This document shows positions 16,705 to 24,421 of a stretch of DNA of 42,768 nucleotides, piece by piece. Every line of letters starts with the position of its first letter. The stretch's first letter is position 1. The DNA comes from a virus. Position numbers and translations under genes: made by a program. The notes beneath the pieces are model-generated. The model had not been told where the DNA came from and searched no databases. It saw only the letters and a program-made list of their open reading frames with translations. Location: positions 1 through 42,768 of the IMG/VR virus record IMGVR_UViG_3300044993_000032. One strand, given 5' to 3'.

Positions 16705-17792
16705 TGGCAACGTACCGCTTCCTCCTGTGGGATTTGCTTACCAACACGCCCAAGGCGGAGATTCCGTTTGAAGGTGTACGGTATGGTTACATCCTCAACG
16801 ATTCTGGTAACTTCTCGGCGAATATCTCAGTTCGTCACCCGAAGGCTACTCAAGACAATTTGGATGAAGGCAAGACGGCAATCTACGTGGAGCGGAACGG
16901 TGAAATCGTCTGGGGTGGAGTACTTTGGCAGACGATGGTGAACTCGGGGACGGAATTCTCGACTTGTGTTTGTACAGGTCGAGAACTCTTCTCTCTGTTC
17001 CAAGATATCGGTAATCGTGGCCGTTACGTCCGGCATACGCTGGAGTACACAAATCTAGACCAGTTGGCGATTGCTCAAAATCTGATCATTTACGCACAGG
17101 ATACGACTTTGCACGGAGCCTCTGCCGACTACGATATCGTTACTAATGGTGAGACGTCTGGAGTACTTCGATCTCGGACCTACTATAGTTGGGAGCGTGC
17201 GAATATCGGCAAGGCTATTGAGAACCTGGCAGCTCTGGAGAACGGATTCGACTTCTACATTCGCTGCCGCTGGAATGGTACTACAATCAGTCGCGACTTC
17301 ATTTGTGCGTATCCTGGCGTTCCTTCAGCTAATGCCAACATTGCCTACGAGTGGAAGAAGAATATCCTGCGTTACACCATTCCTACCGACGCACTATCAA
17401 TGGCCAAAAAGGTGGACGCTATTGGTGCGGGTGAAGGTGACACGATGCTGATTGCCACAGCTGAAGACGGTATGCTTACTACATACCCGATGCGCGAAGC
17501 TGACTTCGCCTACAAGGATGTCTCAGACATACAAACGCTGCAGGCGCATGCAAACGCAGATTTGGTTCGAAATAGGCTTCCTGATACGGTTCCTACTCTC
17601 GTAGTCAAGCTAGACGACGACGTCCCCGTAGGAAGCGTTATACCGGGCATGAACGCCTCAGTCAAGATCGACGACGGTAAGGTACAAATCGACGACGTCT
17701 ACAAGATTGTCCAGATGGAAGTCCGAGTCGATGCAGAAGGCCAAGAAGAGATGACCGTTCGATTCAACACCTACGAAGAAGCAACAGCATGA
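16704..17792 (+). CDS. Minor tail protein, ReqiPepy6 Gp37-like / baseplate hub
   Basis: A 362-residue protein starting in a TAATG overlap with the endolysin stop. The opening (YRFLLWDLLTNTPKAEIPFE), VERNGEIVWGGVLWQ and the C-terminal NRLPDTVPTLVVKLDDD resemble the Gp37-like/phage-tail hub proteins of actinophages, a fold related to the T4 gp27/lambda gpL hub. It probably forms part of the tail tip together with Dit. The ATGA overlap with the next gene suggests coupled translation. Confidence 0.78.
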   Translation: MATYRFLLWDLLTNTPKAEIPFEGVRYGYILNDSGNFSANISVRHPKATQDNLDEGKTAIYVERNGEIVWGGVLWQTMVNSGTEFSTCVCTGRELFSLFQDIGNRGRYVRHTLEYTNLDQLAIAQNLIIYAQDTTLHGASADYDIVTNGETSGVLRSRTYYSWERANIGKAIENLAALENGFDFYIRCRWNGTTISRDFICAYPGVPSANANIAYEWKKNILRYTIPTDALSMAKKVDAIGAGEGDTMLIATAEDGMLTTYPMREADFAYKDVSDIQTLQAHANADLVRNRLPDTVPTLVVKLDDDVPVGSVIPGMNASVKIDDGKVQIDDVYKIVQMEVRVDAEGQEEMTVRFNTYEEATA

Positions 17793-18337
17793 GCAAGAGA
17801 GGTATCCTTCCCGAAGAAGCTCTCATTCAACGAATGCAGGCTTTGGAGGAACGAGTTAAGGTCCTGGAACGTGTTGGTAGCCAGGGCGTTACGCTTCAAC
17901 CAGTCAATTTGGTGCCATTTGCGCCGTCTTGGAGTGGAACGATCGGCAATGGTATCATCACGGCTAAGTACGGGACCTTTGGTGATGACCTTGCATTTCT
18001 GTCCTACTTTGTATACTGGGGTAGTACTACTTCGCATGGTCCCTCTGAGGAAATCTTTTTCCGTACTCCTGACGGCATCATCCTTTATGAAGAGTCACCC
18101 TACCAGATCTTGACAGCGTCGATTCTGGATAAGTCGGCTAATAAAAGGTATAATGGCAACGCCTACGTCGGGTACTACTACGACGAAGTGTACACTCCTG
18201 ACGTGACAACGATTGTTCGAATGTCTTTCGGCAACAATGCAAGTTTCGCAACGCCTACCAACCCTCTAACTCTTGCCGTTGGAGACGAACTCTACATTGA
18301 GGGCGTTATCAACGCCTATAGCCCTTTGGGTACCTAA
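17789..18337 (+). CDS. Hypothetical minor tail / baseplate protein
   Basis: A 182-residue protein overlapping the hub gene stop by ATGA. A short N-terminal coiled coil (EEALIQRMQALEERVKVLER) is followed by a beta-rich domain with many serine, threonine and tyrosine residues (VGYYYDEVYTPDVTTIVRM). This coiled-coil-then-beta arrangement suits a trimeric tail appendage. Host contact is inferred from shape only. Confidence 0.65.
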   Translation: MSKRGILPEEALIQRMQALEERVKVLERVGSQGVTLQPVNLVPFAPSWSGTIGNGIITAKYGTFGDDLAFLSYFVYWGSTTSHGPSEEIFFRTPDGIILYEESPYQILTASILDKSANKRYNGNAYVGYYYDEVYTPDVTTIVRMSFGNNASFATPTNPLTLAVGDELYIEGVINAYSPLGT

Positions 18338-18346
18338 GGAGAAAGA

Positions 18347-18766
18347 ATGCTGGCCGGAATTCTGGAGACTACTGCAGGCAAAATCGGAGCTGTAGCCGCC
18401 ATCATTCTAGGCGTAGGCGTCATCTGGAAACAAGTTATTGGACCTTTTATTCGTGCAATCATTACAATCGCCAACGGCGTCAACATTCTGATCGACATCT
18501 CCCAAGAGTTCAGAAACAACGGAGGCGTTACTCTCAAGGATGTCGTAGACGGTATCAAAGAGGACACCGCTGCCGTTAGAACAGAACTAAGCAGCCTTAG
18601 GGGCGAGTTCAACGCTCATAGAGTCGAAGACTGGCAGAATTTCGAAGCACTAACAACTCGCCAGGAACGAATCGAGCTTCACGTAACGGATGCTCTTCGT
18701 AACCAGGCGAGAGATGTTGAAGCCGGGGTCAGGAGTCGACCTAACCCTCCCGAGGTGCCAGGCTAA
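18347..18766 (+). CDS. Membrane-anchored coiled-coil protein, DUF2746-like
   Basis: A 139-residue protein with AAGGAG upstream. There is one strong membrane segment at about residues 10-45 (KIGAVAAIILGVGVIWKQ followed by FIRAIITIANGVNILI), then a soluble helical region with heptad-like spacing (TAAVRTELSSLRGEFNAH). Proteins of this build (DUF2746 or second-holin/spanin-like) follow lysis or baseplate genes in actinophages. A second lysis protein is possible. It is the last gene of the rightward cluster. Confidence 0.68.
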   Translation: MLAGILETTAGKIGAVAAIILGVGVIWKQVIGPFIRAIITIANGVNILIDISQEFRNNGGVTLKDVVDGIKEDTAAVRTELSSLRGEFNAHRVEDWQNFEALTTRQERIELHVTDALRNQARDVEAGVRSRPNPPEVPG

Positions 18767-18781
18767 GACCCCGGCTTCAAC
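18716..18781. terminator. Bidirectional terminator between convergent transcripts
   Basis: Perfect 15-base arms (GTTGAAGCCGGGGTC and GACCCCGGCTTCAAC) enclose 36 bases that contain the stop codons of both converging genes. The arms are therefore coding: the left arm is the end of the plus-strand gene and the right arm the end of the minus-strand gene. No T-tract flanks them. It probably stops both transcripts. Confidence 0.75.
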
Positions 18782-19206
18782 GCTCGAAGGAACCTCTGAT
18801 CCTTCTGGGTAAAACTAATATACTGCAAAACATGCCGCGTCGCGTCCATCGCGTGCGGCATGTTTGCTGTCCACAGGGCGAGTTGTGCGATCTTGTCGTT
18901 TGACCAGAACGCCTTCCCGTATGCAGCCGTTTGTGGCTTCGACTTCGTCTTCGTAACAGAGCAGAACAACTTGATGACACCGATGTACTCGACGGACACG
19001 AGTACGAGGTTGTCTCGTTGGCGTGTTCGGTATTCAAAGGATTCGTAGATGATGAGGTCCGGGCGGAGTTCTTTGAGCCATTCGTACAGTTCCTCATGAT
19101 GCTCTTCCGGACCTAGCTGCATCCTATTCTGGCTCCAGCTGTCTTCATTCAAGTCGAAAACGGCCACGCCCGTGGTCCCTCCCGGATCGAGTCCCACGAT
19201 TCGCAC
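18763..19206 (-). CDS. RuvC-like Holliday junction resolvase
   Basis: A 147-residue RNase H-fold nuclease. Catalytic acidic residues fit the RuvC pattern: D in VRIVGLDPGGTTGVAVF (N-terminus), E in DLIIYESFEYR (about residue 55) and D in MPHAMDATRHVL (about 120). It would resolve branched replication and recombination intermediates before packaging. The GTG at 19206 is chosen over ATG 19224 because AGGAGA lies at good spacing before it and the product then begins exactly at the first RuvC strand. It is the last gene of the leftward replication operon. Confidence 0.82.
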   Translation of the reverse strand: MRIVGLDPGGTTGVAVFDLNEDSWSQNRMQLGPEEHHEELYEWLKELRPDLIIYESFEYRTRQRDNLVLVSVEYIGVIKLFCSVTKTKSKPQTAAYGKAFWSNDKIAQLALWTANMPHAMDATRHVLQYISFTQKDQRFLRALKPGS

Positions 19207-19378
19207 TAGAGAGTCTCTCCTCATGATCTCAACGGTCTCATAGTGAGTCTAAGCTCTCGCAGTAAGGGTTTACTTTGTGTCTCAACGTAAGTCTCAGCGC
19301 TGAGACCCTAGTTAGACTCACGTTGTCAATCGCGCACACTCTCGCTGTTCTTAGCGCGACATAATAAGCAGCAATTGA
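19207..19378 (-). promoter_or_regulatory. Intergenic regulatory stretch with a perfect palindrome and GTCTCA half-sites
   Basis: Between the HNH-like gene and ruvC lie 172 bases containing the 16-base perfect palindrome GTCTCAGCGCTGAGAC (19291-19306). Several single GTCTCA or TGAGTC-like half-sites are nearby (about 19236, 19245 and 19279), and a CTAGTTAGACT element sits at 19308-19318. Similar inverted repeats occur at 36295-36312 and 42166-42179, so a shared DNA-binding regulator is plausible. A promoter for ruvC may lie here, but no good -10/-35 pair was found. Confidence 0.55.
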
Positions 19379-19690
19379 CTACCCGTCAGCAATTTCAGCT
19401 TCCAGAGCAGCGATTTCTGCGTTCAATTCGTCCCTCCTAGCAATGAGACGTGCCAACCGACGTCGCTTTGAAGATGTAGTTGTTACATAGACTGCGATGT
19501 TGGAGGGATCGAGGTTTGTACGATCACCGTCAATGAATCGGCATCGTTCGTTGTCGGCAAGCTTCCGCCCCAGAGTCTTCTCGGCGATAAGCTTGTGCGT
19601 CAGCTCCCAGCCGTCTTCTGTTCGAGTGTAGTGGTAGCCATTAGGCGACCACCTCTCGTCTCCGACTTCGCTACGTTGTCCTCTAGCCAT
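19379..19690 (-). CDS. HNH-like protein, probably catalytically degenerate
   Basis: A 103-residue protein starting one base after the polymerase stop (TAA ATG). The middle reads ELTHKLIAEKTLGRKLADNE then CRFIDGDRTNLDPSNIAVY, which aligns with the HNH_3 homing-endonuclease core. The usual 'HHIDG' is replaced by 'RFIDG', so the first catalytic histidine appears lost. The C-terminal third is a basic-then-acidic helix (RRRLARLIARRDELNAEIAAL). It may be a decayed homing endonuclease or one kept as a DNA-binding protein. Confidence 0.75.
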   Translation of the reverse strand: MARGQRSEVGDERWSPNGYHYTRTEDGWELTHKLIAEKTLGRKLADNERCRFIDGDRTNLDPSNIAVYVTTTSSKRRRLARLIARRDELNAEIAALEAEIADG

Positions 19691-22021
19691 TTATCCTAGG
19701 TCTCCCCATGTCGGTCCGATAGCGACGTCTACCGGAAATGGTACATAGTCGGTGAAGGTATCGATGGCCGTTTGCTCCATCACTTCCTTCATTGCATGCG
19801 CGACATCCTGCGCGTCCTCTTCAGCGCACTCAACCAGAATGGAGTCGTGAACTGGAATTCTAACGCTGAAGCCCATATTACGTAGGCGAATCAGTGAGGA
19901 CAAACAGATGTCGCTGGCAATGCTCTGAGGCATAAAGCTCAGACACTCCTTCATGATGTCCTTCTTGTTGTCTCGCGTGATGAGCCAGAATCGCCTGCGC
20001 CGACCGAATGGTGTAACTAGGTCCTCGCCGTCCAACACTCTTTGTTGCATTTCCTTACGCCAGACAACGGTCGAAGGGATCGCAGCAAAGAACGTATCTA
20101 GATATCGTTGTGCCTCGGCAACGGGGATCTTGAACTCGGCTGCGAGGGACGGGGCCTCTCGACCGTAGGAGAGTCCGAATACGACTGCCTTTGCACGAAC
20201 TCGCTGTTCCTTGGTCCAACCAGGGCCGTAGAACCGTTCTGCCACTTCTCCGTGTAGGTCTCGGCCTTCAGCAAAGACCTCTCGGAGGTATTCGTCTTGG
20301 GCCAACGTAGCGATGACTCGAAGTTCAGCCTGCGCATAGTCCCCTTGTACAAAGACATTTCCAGGCTGAGGGACAAAGAGGCGCCGCGCTTTGGATCCTC
20401 GTGGAATGTTCTGCATATTTGGATTTCGACACGATAGCCGGCCGCTAACGGTACCGTGAAGCAGGAATGTTGGGTAGACACGTCCACGATGTACTCGTTG
20501 GCGGATACCCTTGACGTACGTGCCATAGAACTTGGCTTCCTCTCTGAATGCCAATAGCGCTGTACTGAATTCGACTTCATGACCTCGATCAATAAGCGCT
20601 TTTAGCATCTCCTTATTCGTCGTGGGCACTTTGATACCCTTGTTGGCGAAGTATTGCTCTACTTGCTTCGGCGAGTTCGGGTTGATGGGATGGCCAGCGA
20701 TCTCAGCAAGTCGAGTCCGAAGCTCTTCCAGCTTGCTTTCACTCTCCTCAGCCACAAGGGGGATCTGCTCGAGATCGACACCAATACCTTCTACCTCCGA
20801 CTGTTGAAGAGCATCAGAAGCGCGGCATAGGAAGTCGTGCAAATCTCGCAGACCCTCTTCCGCCATCTGCTTATCGTACATTTCCCAAAGATCATACGTC
20901 ACCGCACAATCGACGGCATTGTATCGGTACAGCAGCTCGCGAGGGGCGTTTGCATAACTTCCTCCTTGTGTCCACGCTTTCATCTCGACATCCCAATCAG
21001 GAGTGCCAAAATGCTCTTTAGCCAGATACTTCAAGCCGTGCACACCTCTACGCTCGTCCATCACGTAGGATGCTAACATAGTGTCGCCGTAGAGTCGCGC
21101 CCCTGTGGTGTATCGACGAAGGCCCGCGAGATCGAACTTACCGTTATGACAGATTACATTCTTTACGGTAAGTACTCTTCCAAGTTGTTCTCCGACAAGG
21201 GGGTCTGAACAAGCAGTCTCACCGATGACGACGACCCGACCTGGAGCATAGCCAATTCCGACACACAGCATCTGATAGTGATCAGGGTGGTCAAATTCGG
21301 TGTCCTTCTCGAATCCGACCTCGATGTCAACAGTAATCGGTCCACTTCGATCGAGCAGTTCTGACAATGCTCTAAGTGCTCGATCAGGATCTTCATATGC
21401 GACAAAAGTGGGCGGTTCCCATCCGACTTTGATGCCACGACCCGTCAGCTTTCCAAAGTCAGCAACCAACGATGGGAACATGTCCGAGGATCGTAGGCAT
21501 GCTGCAGGATGAACGGTTGGGATAATGTCCACTCCTTCGTAAGCATCGCTTCGCTTTGGGGGACCTGCGCGGAGGGTAGTGATTCCTTCTTTAGTAGCCA
21601 GGACTGCTTGCGACGCGACATTACCCAAGGTGACAATATAACGTCTGTTACCGGCATTGAGTTCCTCCTTCAGTCGAGGATAGCAAGACTGAACAGCCTT
21701 AGTTGGAGGGGTTGAACCGTCAGCGGGTCGACACAAGCAGGCGTTCGTGAGAAAGATGTCTTCTCTTCGAAAGCCATAATTCTCAAGTACCATGTCAACC
21801 AGACGTCCAGAGGGTCCGATGAACGGAATGCCTCTGGAGACTTCTTGGAGTCCTGGCGCTTCGCCAACGATGGCGATGTCAGCGTCTCGAGGGCCAGCTG
21901 ACGCGACGTACTTGTTAGCCTCATCATTCAGAGGACATGTCTCGCAGGCGGCTAATGGGTGCTTCCGCCCAATTGAGGAAGATTCCGATGTTGAGCTGGA
22001 TGTATCCGAGCTGCCTGGCAT
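19691..22021 (-). CDS. Family 4 uracil-DNA glycosylase fused to DNA polymerase I
   Basis: A 776-residue fusion. Residues about 20-215 are a family 4 (Fe-S) uracil-DNA glycosylase: GEAPG near 53, PFIGPSGRLVD near 66, CRP near 97, HPAACLR near 171, and four cysteines (near 26, 29, 97 and 113) with the spacing expected for a 4Fe-4S cluster. Next comes a 3'-5' exonuclease domain with DIE (Exo I), CHNGKFDLAG (Exo II) and YNAVDCAVTYD (Exo III). The C-terminal polymerase has motif A GDYAQAELRV, motif B KAVVFGLSYG and motif C VHDSILVE. The glutamate that usually follows the catalytic aspartate in motif C is a serine here. ATG 22021 follows an AAAGGGA site. It is the replicative polymerase. Confidence 0.9.
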   Translation of the reverse strand: MPGSSDTSSSTSESSSIGRKHPLAACETCPLNDEANKYVASAGPRDADIAIVGEAPGLQEVSRGIPFIGPSGRLVDMVLENYGFRREDIFLTNACLCRPADGSTPPTKAVQSCYPRLKEELNAGNRRYIVTLGNVASQAVLATKEGITTLRAGPPKRSDAYEGVDIIPTVHPAACLRSSDMFPSLVADFGKLTGRGIKVGWEPPTFVAYEDPDRALRALSELLDRSGPITVDIEVGFEKDTEFDHPDHYQMLCVGIGYAPGRVVVIGETACSDPLVGEQLGRVLTVKNVICHNGKFDLAGLRRYTTGARLYGDTMLASYVMDERRGVHGLKYLAKEHFGTPDWDVEMKAWTQGGSYANAPRELLYRYNAVDCAVTYDLWEMYDKQMAEEGLRDLHDFLCRASDALQQSEVEGIGVDLEQIPLVAEESESKLEELRTRLAEIAGHPINPNSPKQVEQYFANKGIKVPTTNKEMLKALIDRGHEVEFSTALLAFREEAKFYGTYVKGIRQRVHRGRVYPTFLLHGTVSGRLSCRNPNMQNIPRGSKARRLFVPQPGNVFVQGDYAQAELRVIATLAQDEYLREVFAEGRDLHGEVAERFYGPGWTKEQRVRAKAVVFGLSYGREAPSLAAEFKIPVAEAQRYLDTFFAAIPSTVVWRKEMQQRVLDGEDLVTPFGRRRRFWLITRDNKKDIMKECLSFMPQSIASDICLSSLIRLRNMGFSVRIPVHDSILVECAEEDAQDVAHAMKEVMEQTAIDTFTDYVPFPVDVAIGPTWGDLG

Positions 22022-22691
22022 TGGCGTCCCTTTCGAAGTACGTATTGTCGTGCGGAGTGGCTGTGTAGTCGTCTCTGATGCTTTTGCACTGCAATCCCAT
22101 CTTGATCGGAGCAGCACTATCGATGCCTCTTACCAGAGGGATGTCCTGCAGCACCGCAGGCTCGCGCGTCCAGGAATGCATTCCCAAACAATGGATAGCT
22201 TCGAAGGCTGCGCCCAGATCTAGCCCCTCCGTTACAGCTTCGGCTGCAAGAGCACGATCCCACCTGTGGCGAGCTGCCATGTTTCGCGGTAGGTGGAGTA
22301 CGCTTACGTGATCCATGTACGCAAAGGCGGCCATAGCCTTGTATCTCTCGTCGAGACTTTCTCCTTGGGCAACAGCTCCGTACTTAAACTGCGGATAGGC
22401 TTCGGCATAGCGCGCCCACTGACGAGCCTTACCAATGGTGCCTTCGCAGTCGCCTGCGTAGTCTGGAATCACTACTTCGTCGACACGCATGCGAACTGCC
22501 CAGGCCATCAGCTCTTCATCACTGACGAGTGAACCCTCAGCCGCTCCGTTGTCCAGAATCTTGTACCCCTCTACCTGAAGGTAGAAATCCCTGTAGGTTG
22601 GGTTGTGCAACAAATGCGCCAGGATTAGGTGATACCCTGTTTGTGGTACCTTGTTCAGCAACGGGACCGGAGAGATCAATGCTACTTGCAC
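21924..22691 (-). CDS. DpdA-like DNA 7-deazaguanine transglycosylase
   Basis: A 255-residue protein related to tRNA-guanine transglycosylase, of the phage DpdA type that exchanges guanine in DNA for preQ0. Visible motifs are YKILDNGAAEGSLVSDEEL near residue 45, VVIPDYAGDCEGTIGKA near 73 (candidate catalytic aspartates), KYGAVAQGESLDERYKA and the C-terminal VRGIDSAAPIKMG. The GTG start at 22691 has GGAGG six bases upstream. The gene lies in one operon with queC, queD, queE and folE, which supply its substrate. It overlaps the gene before it by 155 bases and the polymerase gene after it by 98 bases. Confidence 0.87.
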   Translation of the reverse strand: MQVALISPVPLLNKVPQTGYHLILAHLLHNPTYRDFYLQVEGYKILDNGAAEGSLVSDEELMAWAVRMRVDEVVIPDYAGDCEGTIGKARQWARYAEAYPQFKYGAVAQGESLDERYKAMAAFAYMDHVSVLHLPRNMAARHRWDRALAAEAVTEGLDLGAAFEAIHCLGMHSWTREPAVLQDIPLVRGIDSAAPIKMGLQCKSIRDDYTATPHDNTYFERDANARQLGYIQLNIGIFLNWAEAPISRLRDMSSE

Positions 22692-22908
22692 GTAGTGCCT
22701 CCTCAAATGCACGCATCTTGATGTAGAAGAACGTTGCGTAATTCGCAATATCCGCTAACTCTTCGGCGTACATTGCAAACAAGTTATTCTGAAGGTAGCC
22801 CGGACCCTCAGGAGTCTCGTACTCCTTCCCCCTTTCCATTTGTCTCATCCGAATCATTTCGAATTCGGTCGACCACCGTTCGAGGTCCTCTCGCGAAACG
22901 TTCAACAT
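22537..22908 (-). CDS. Small MazG-like / hypothetical protein overlapping dpdA
   Basis: A 123-residue protein with GAGGAG upstream of its ATG. Residues 1-75 are helical and contain MYAEELADIANYATFFYIKM, which looks like the E..D metal-binding helix of MazG-type pyrophosphohydrolases. The last 45 residues lie entirely inside the dpdA reading frame and are low in secondary structure. It may act with the MazG-like enzyme next to it, perhaps in removing nucleotides made unwanted by base modification. The function is not certain. Confidence 0.65.
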   Translation of the reverse strand: MLNVSREDLERWSTEFEMIRMRQMERGKEYETPEGPGYLQNNLFAMYAEELADIANYATFFYIKMRAFEEALRASSIDLSGPVAEQGTTNRVSPNPGAFVAQPNLQGFLPSGRGVQDSGQRSG

Positions 22909-23194
22909 TGATGCTCCTCTTCAGGGCGTATCCTTCAGCTAGGTTCAAATTCAAAGCATTGGCCAACTGACACAAGTAAACCAGGATGTCGACAAGCTCC
23001 ATACAGAGCTCGAGGTGGTGTTCCTTTGTATAAACGGCTTGGTCCCTTATGTCCTTCTTGACCATGTTGGCAAACTCACCAACTTCTCCGGCCAAAGCGA
23101 TGACCAGATAAGGCACTCCCAGGTCGTCTCGTTCGGGAAACCAATCATCTGTATCGGCCTGTACCTGTCTCTGGATATCGACGATACTATCCAT
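22808..23194 (-). CDS. MazG-like nucleotide pyrophosphohydrolase
   Basis: A 128-residue all-helical protein with the MazG metal motif: ALAGEVGEFANMVKKD (EVGE, near residue 38) and ELCMELVDILVYLCQLAN (E..D near 72). The family hydrolyses (d)NTPs to monophosphates. Within a dPreQ0 cassette it may adjust dGTP or clear modified nucleotides. The ATG at 23194 overlaps the folE stop (TGATG), so translation is coupled. Confidence 0.82.
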   Translation of the reverse strand: MDSIVDIQRQVQADTDDWFPERDDLGVPYLVIALAGEVGEFANMVKKDIRDQAVYTKEHHLELCMELVDILVYLCQLANALNLNLAEGYALKRSINVERFARGPRTVVDRIRNDSDETNGKGEGVRDS

Positions 23195-23790
23195 CACTTC
23201 CCTCCGATTAGCGAGAGGAATTCCGAACGAGCGTCCTTCATCGGATCGCGAAACACTCCTGTCATCGACGAAGTGACGGTCTTAGCGCCTGGAACCTCAA
23301 CACCTCGCATAGTCATACAGAGATGTTCAGCTTCCATTACGACGCCTACGCCGAGAGGCTCCAACCGCTCGGTCAGGAAGTCGGCAATGTGGGAGGTCAA
23401 CTCCTCTTGAACATTCAAGTCACGACTAAAGTACTCTACGGTTCGAGCCAACTTGGAAATACCGCAGATTTTGCCATTGGGAATGTACGCGATATGCGCC
23501 ACCCCATGGAACGGAAGGATATGATGAGCGCAGAACGTGTAGAATGGAATATTCCTCACGATCACCATCTCATCCACGTCCGATTCAAAAACGGTGAAGT
23601 CGAATGACTCAGGCGTCGTCAACTCCGACAACATTTTAGCGAAACGTTCTGGTGTTCGCTTCAAGTGCGAATCGTCACAAAAGTCCTTCATAGGAAACAG
23701 CCTGGACAACAACACGAATGCCGCCTCTTCAGCTGACGAATCAAACACCTCGAGCCTCCGGACTCCAGATATACTTGTGGACTTGAACAT
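23194..23790 (-). CDS. GTP cyclohydrolase I
   Basis: A 198-residue enzyme for the first step of 7-deazaguanine synthesis, GTP to dihydroneopterin triphosphate. Zinc and active-site signatures are FCAHHILPFHGVAHIAYIP near residue 82, KICGISKLARTVEYFSR near 105 and EAEHLCMTMRGV near 153. The ATG at 23790 with GGAAGA upstream is preferred; it overlaps queE by 50 bases. It stands in the order queC-queD-queE-folE, so the phage carries its own entry into the pathway rather than relying on host folate synthesis. Confidence 0.92.
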   Translation of the reverse strand: MFKSTSISGVRRLEVFDSSAEEAAFVLLSRLFPMKDFCDDSHLKRTPERFAKMLSELTTPESFDFTVFESDVDEMVIVRNIPFYTFCAHHILPFHGVAHIAYIPNGKICGISKLARTVEYFSRDLNVQEELTSHIADFLTERLEPLGVGVVMEAEHLCMTMRGVEVPGAKTVTSSMTGVFRDPMKDARSEFLSLIGGK

Positions 23791-24421
23791 TAATCTTCCA
23801 GGGCAGCTGCCGAGCCAAAGCAAAGTTCATGACCTGTTCTGGCGTAAGATGGCCGAATGCCGCACCAGCCCAGATCTGCGCTCGTACTCCATAATGATAC
23901 AACCAATCGGTTACATCAGCTGCATGTTCCAGATCCTCCTCGTCTTTACAGACGAACTTGATCGCCTGGTGAGGCCATAGGACTCGACAGTTCGCTTTAA
24001 CCTTTTGTTCGTAAGCTTCAGTGTTTTCGCCACTTCCTGGAAGCTTCCAGTCCATGACAACATAGACCCTGTGGTCGAAAGCCCAAGTTGGGATTGCCTG
24101 ACTGCCATTCGTGAAGACATCAATCTTCCAATCACGTGGAAGTGCCTTTACAAATTGTTCTAGTTCTCTACTACGCTGAGCCAGAGGTTCACCCCCAGTT
24201 AGGCATACGTGCTTTGGAAATGGATTTACCAGACGAATAAGTTCGTCTGGATCGACGACCTTCCACTGATCTCCATACTTGACGGTGTCGATAGCGAATT
24301 CCGTATCGCAAGGCCAGTCAGCACACCTCATGTTGCAGCCGCCAAAGCGAATGAACTGGATAAGGTGTCCTGTATTCGGTCCCTCACCTTGGATACTGGT
24401 GTAAAGTTCAACCAACCTCAC
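23741..24421 (-). CDS. 7-carboxy-7-deazaguanine synthase (radical SAM)
   Basis: A 226-residue QueE, which converts carboxytetrahydropterin to 7-carboxy-7-deazaguanine with S-adenosylmethionine and a 4Fe-4S cluster. Residues 1-35 read VELYTSIQGEGPNTGHL and FGGCNMRCADWPCDT, then CLTGGEPLAQ near 73. The three cysteines are spaced CX3CX4C, not the usual CX3CX2C or CX14CX2C. GTG start with GGAGG six bases upstream. Confidence 0.9.
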   Translation of the reverse strand: MRLVELYTSIQGEGPNTGHLIQFIRFGGCNMRCADWPCDTEFAIDTVKYGDQWKVVDPDELIRLVNPFPKHVCLTGGEPLAQRSRELEQFVKALPRDWKIDVFTNGSQAIPTWAFDHRVYVVMDWKLPGSGENTEAYEQKVKANCRVLWPHQAIKFVCKDEEDLEHAADVTDWLYHYGVRAQIWAGAAFGHLTPEQVMNFALARQLPWKINVQVHKYIWSPEARGV

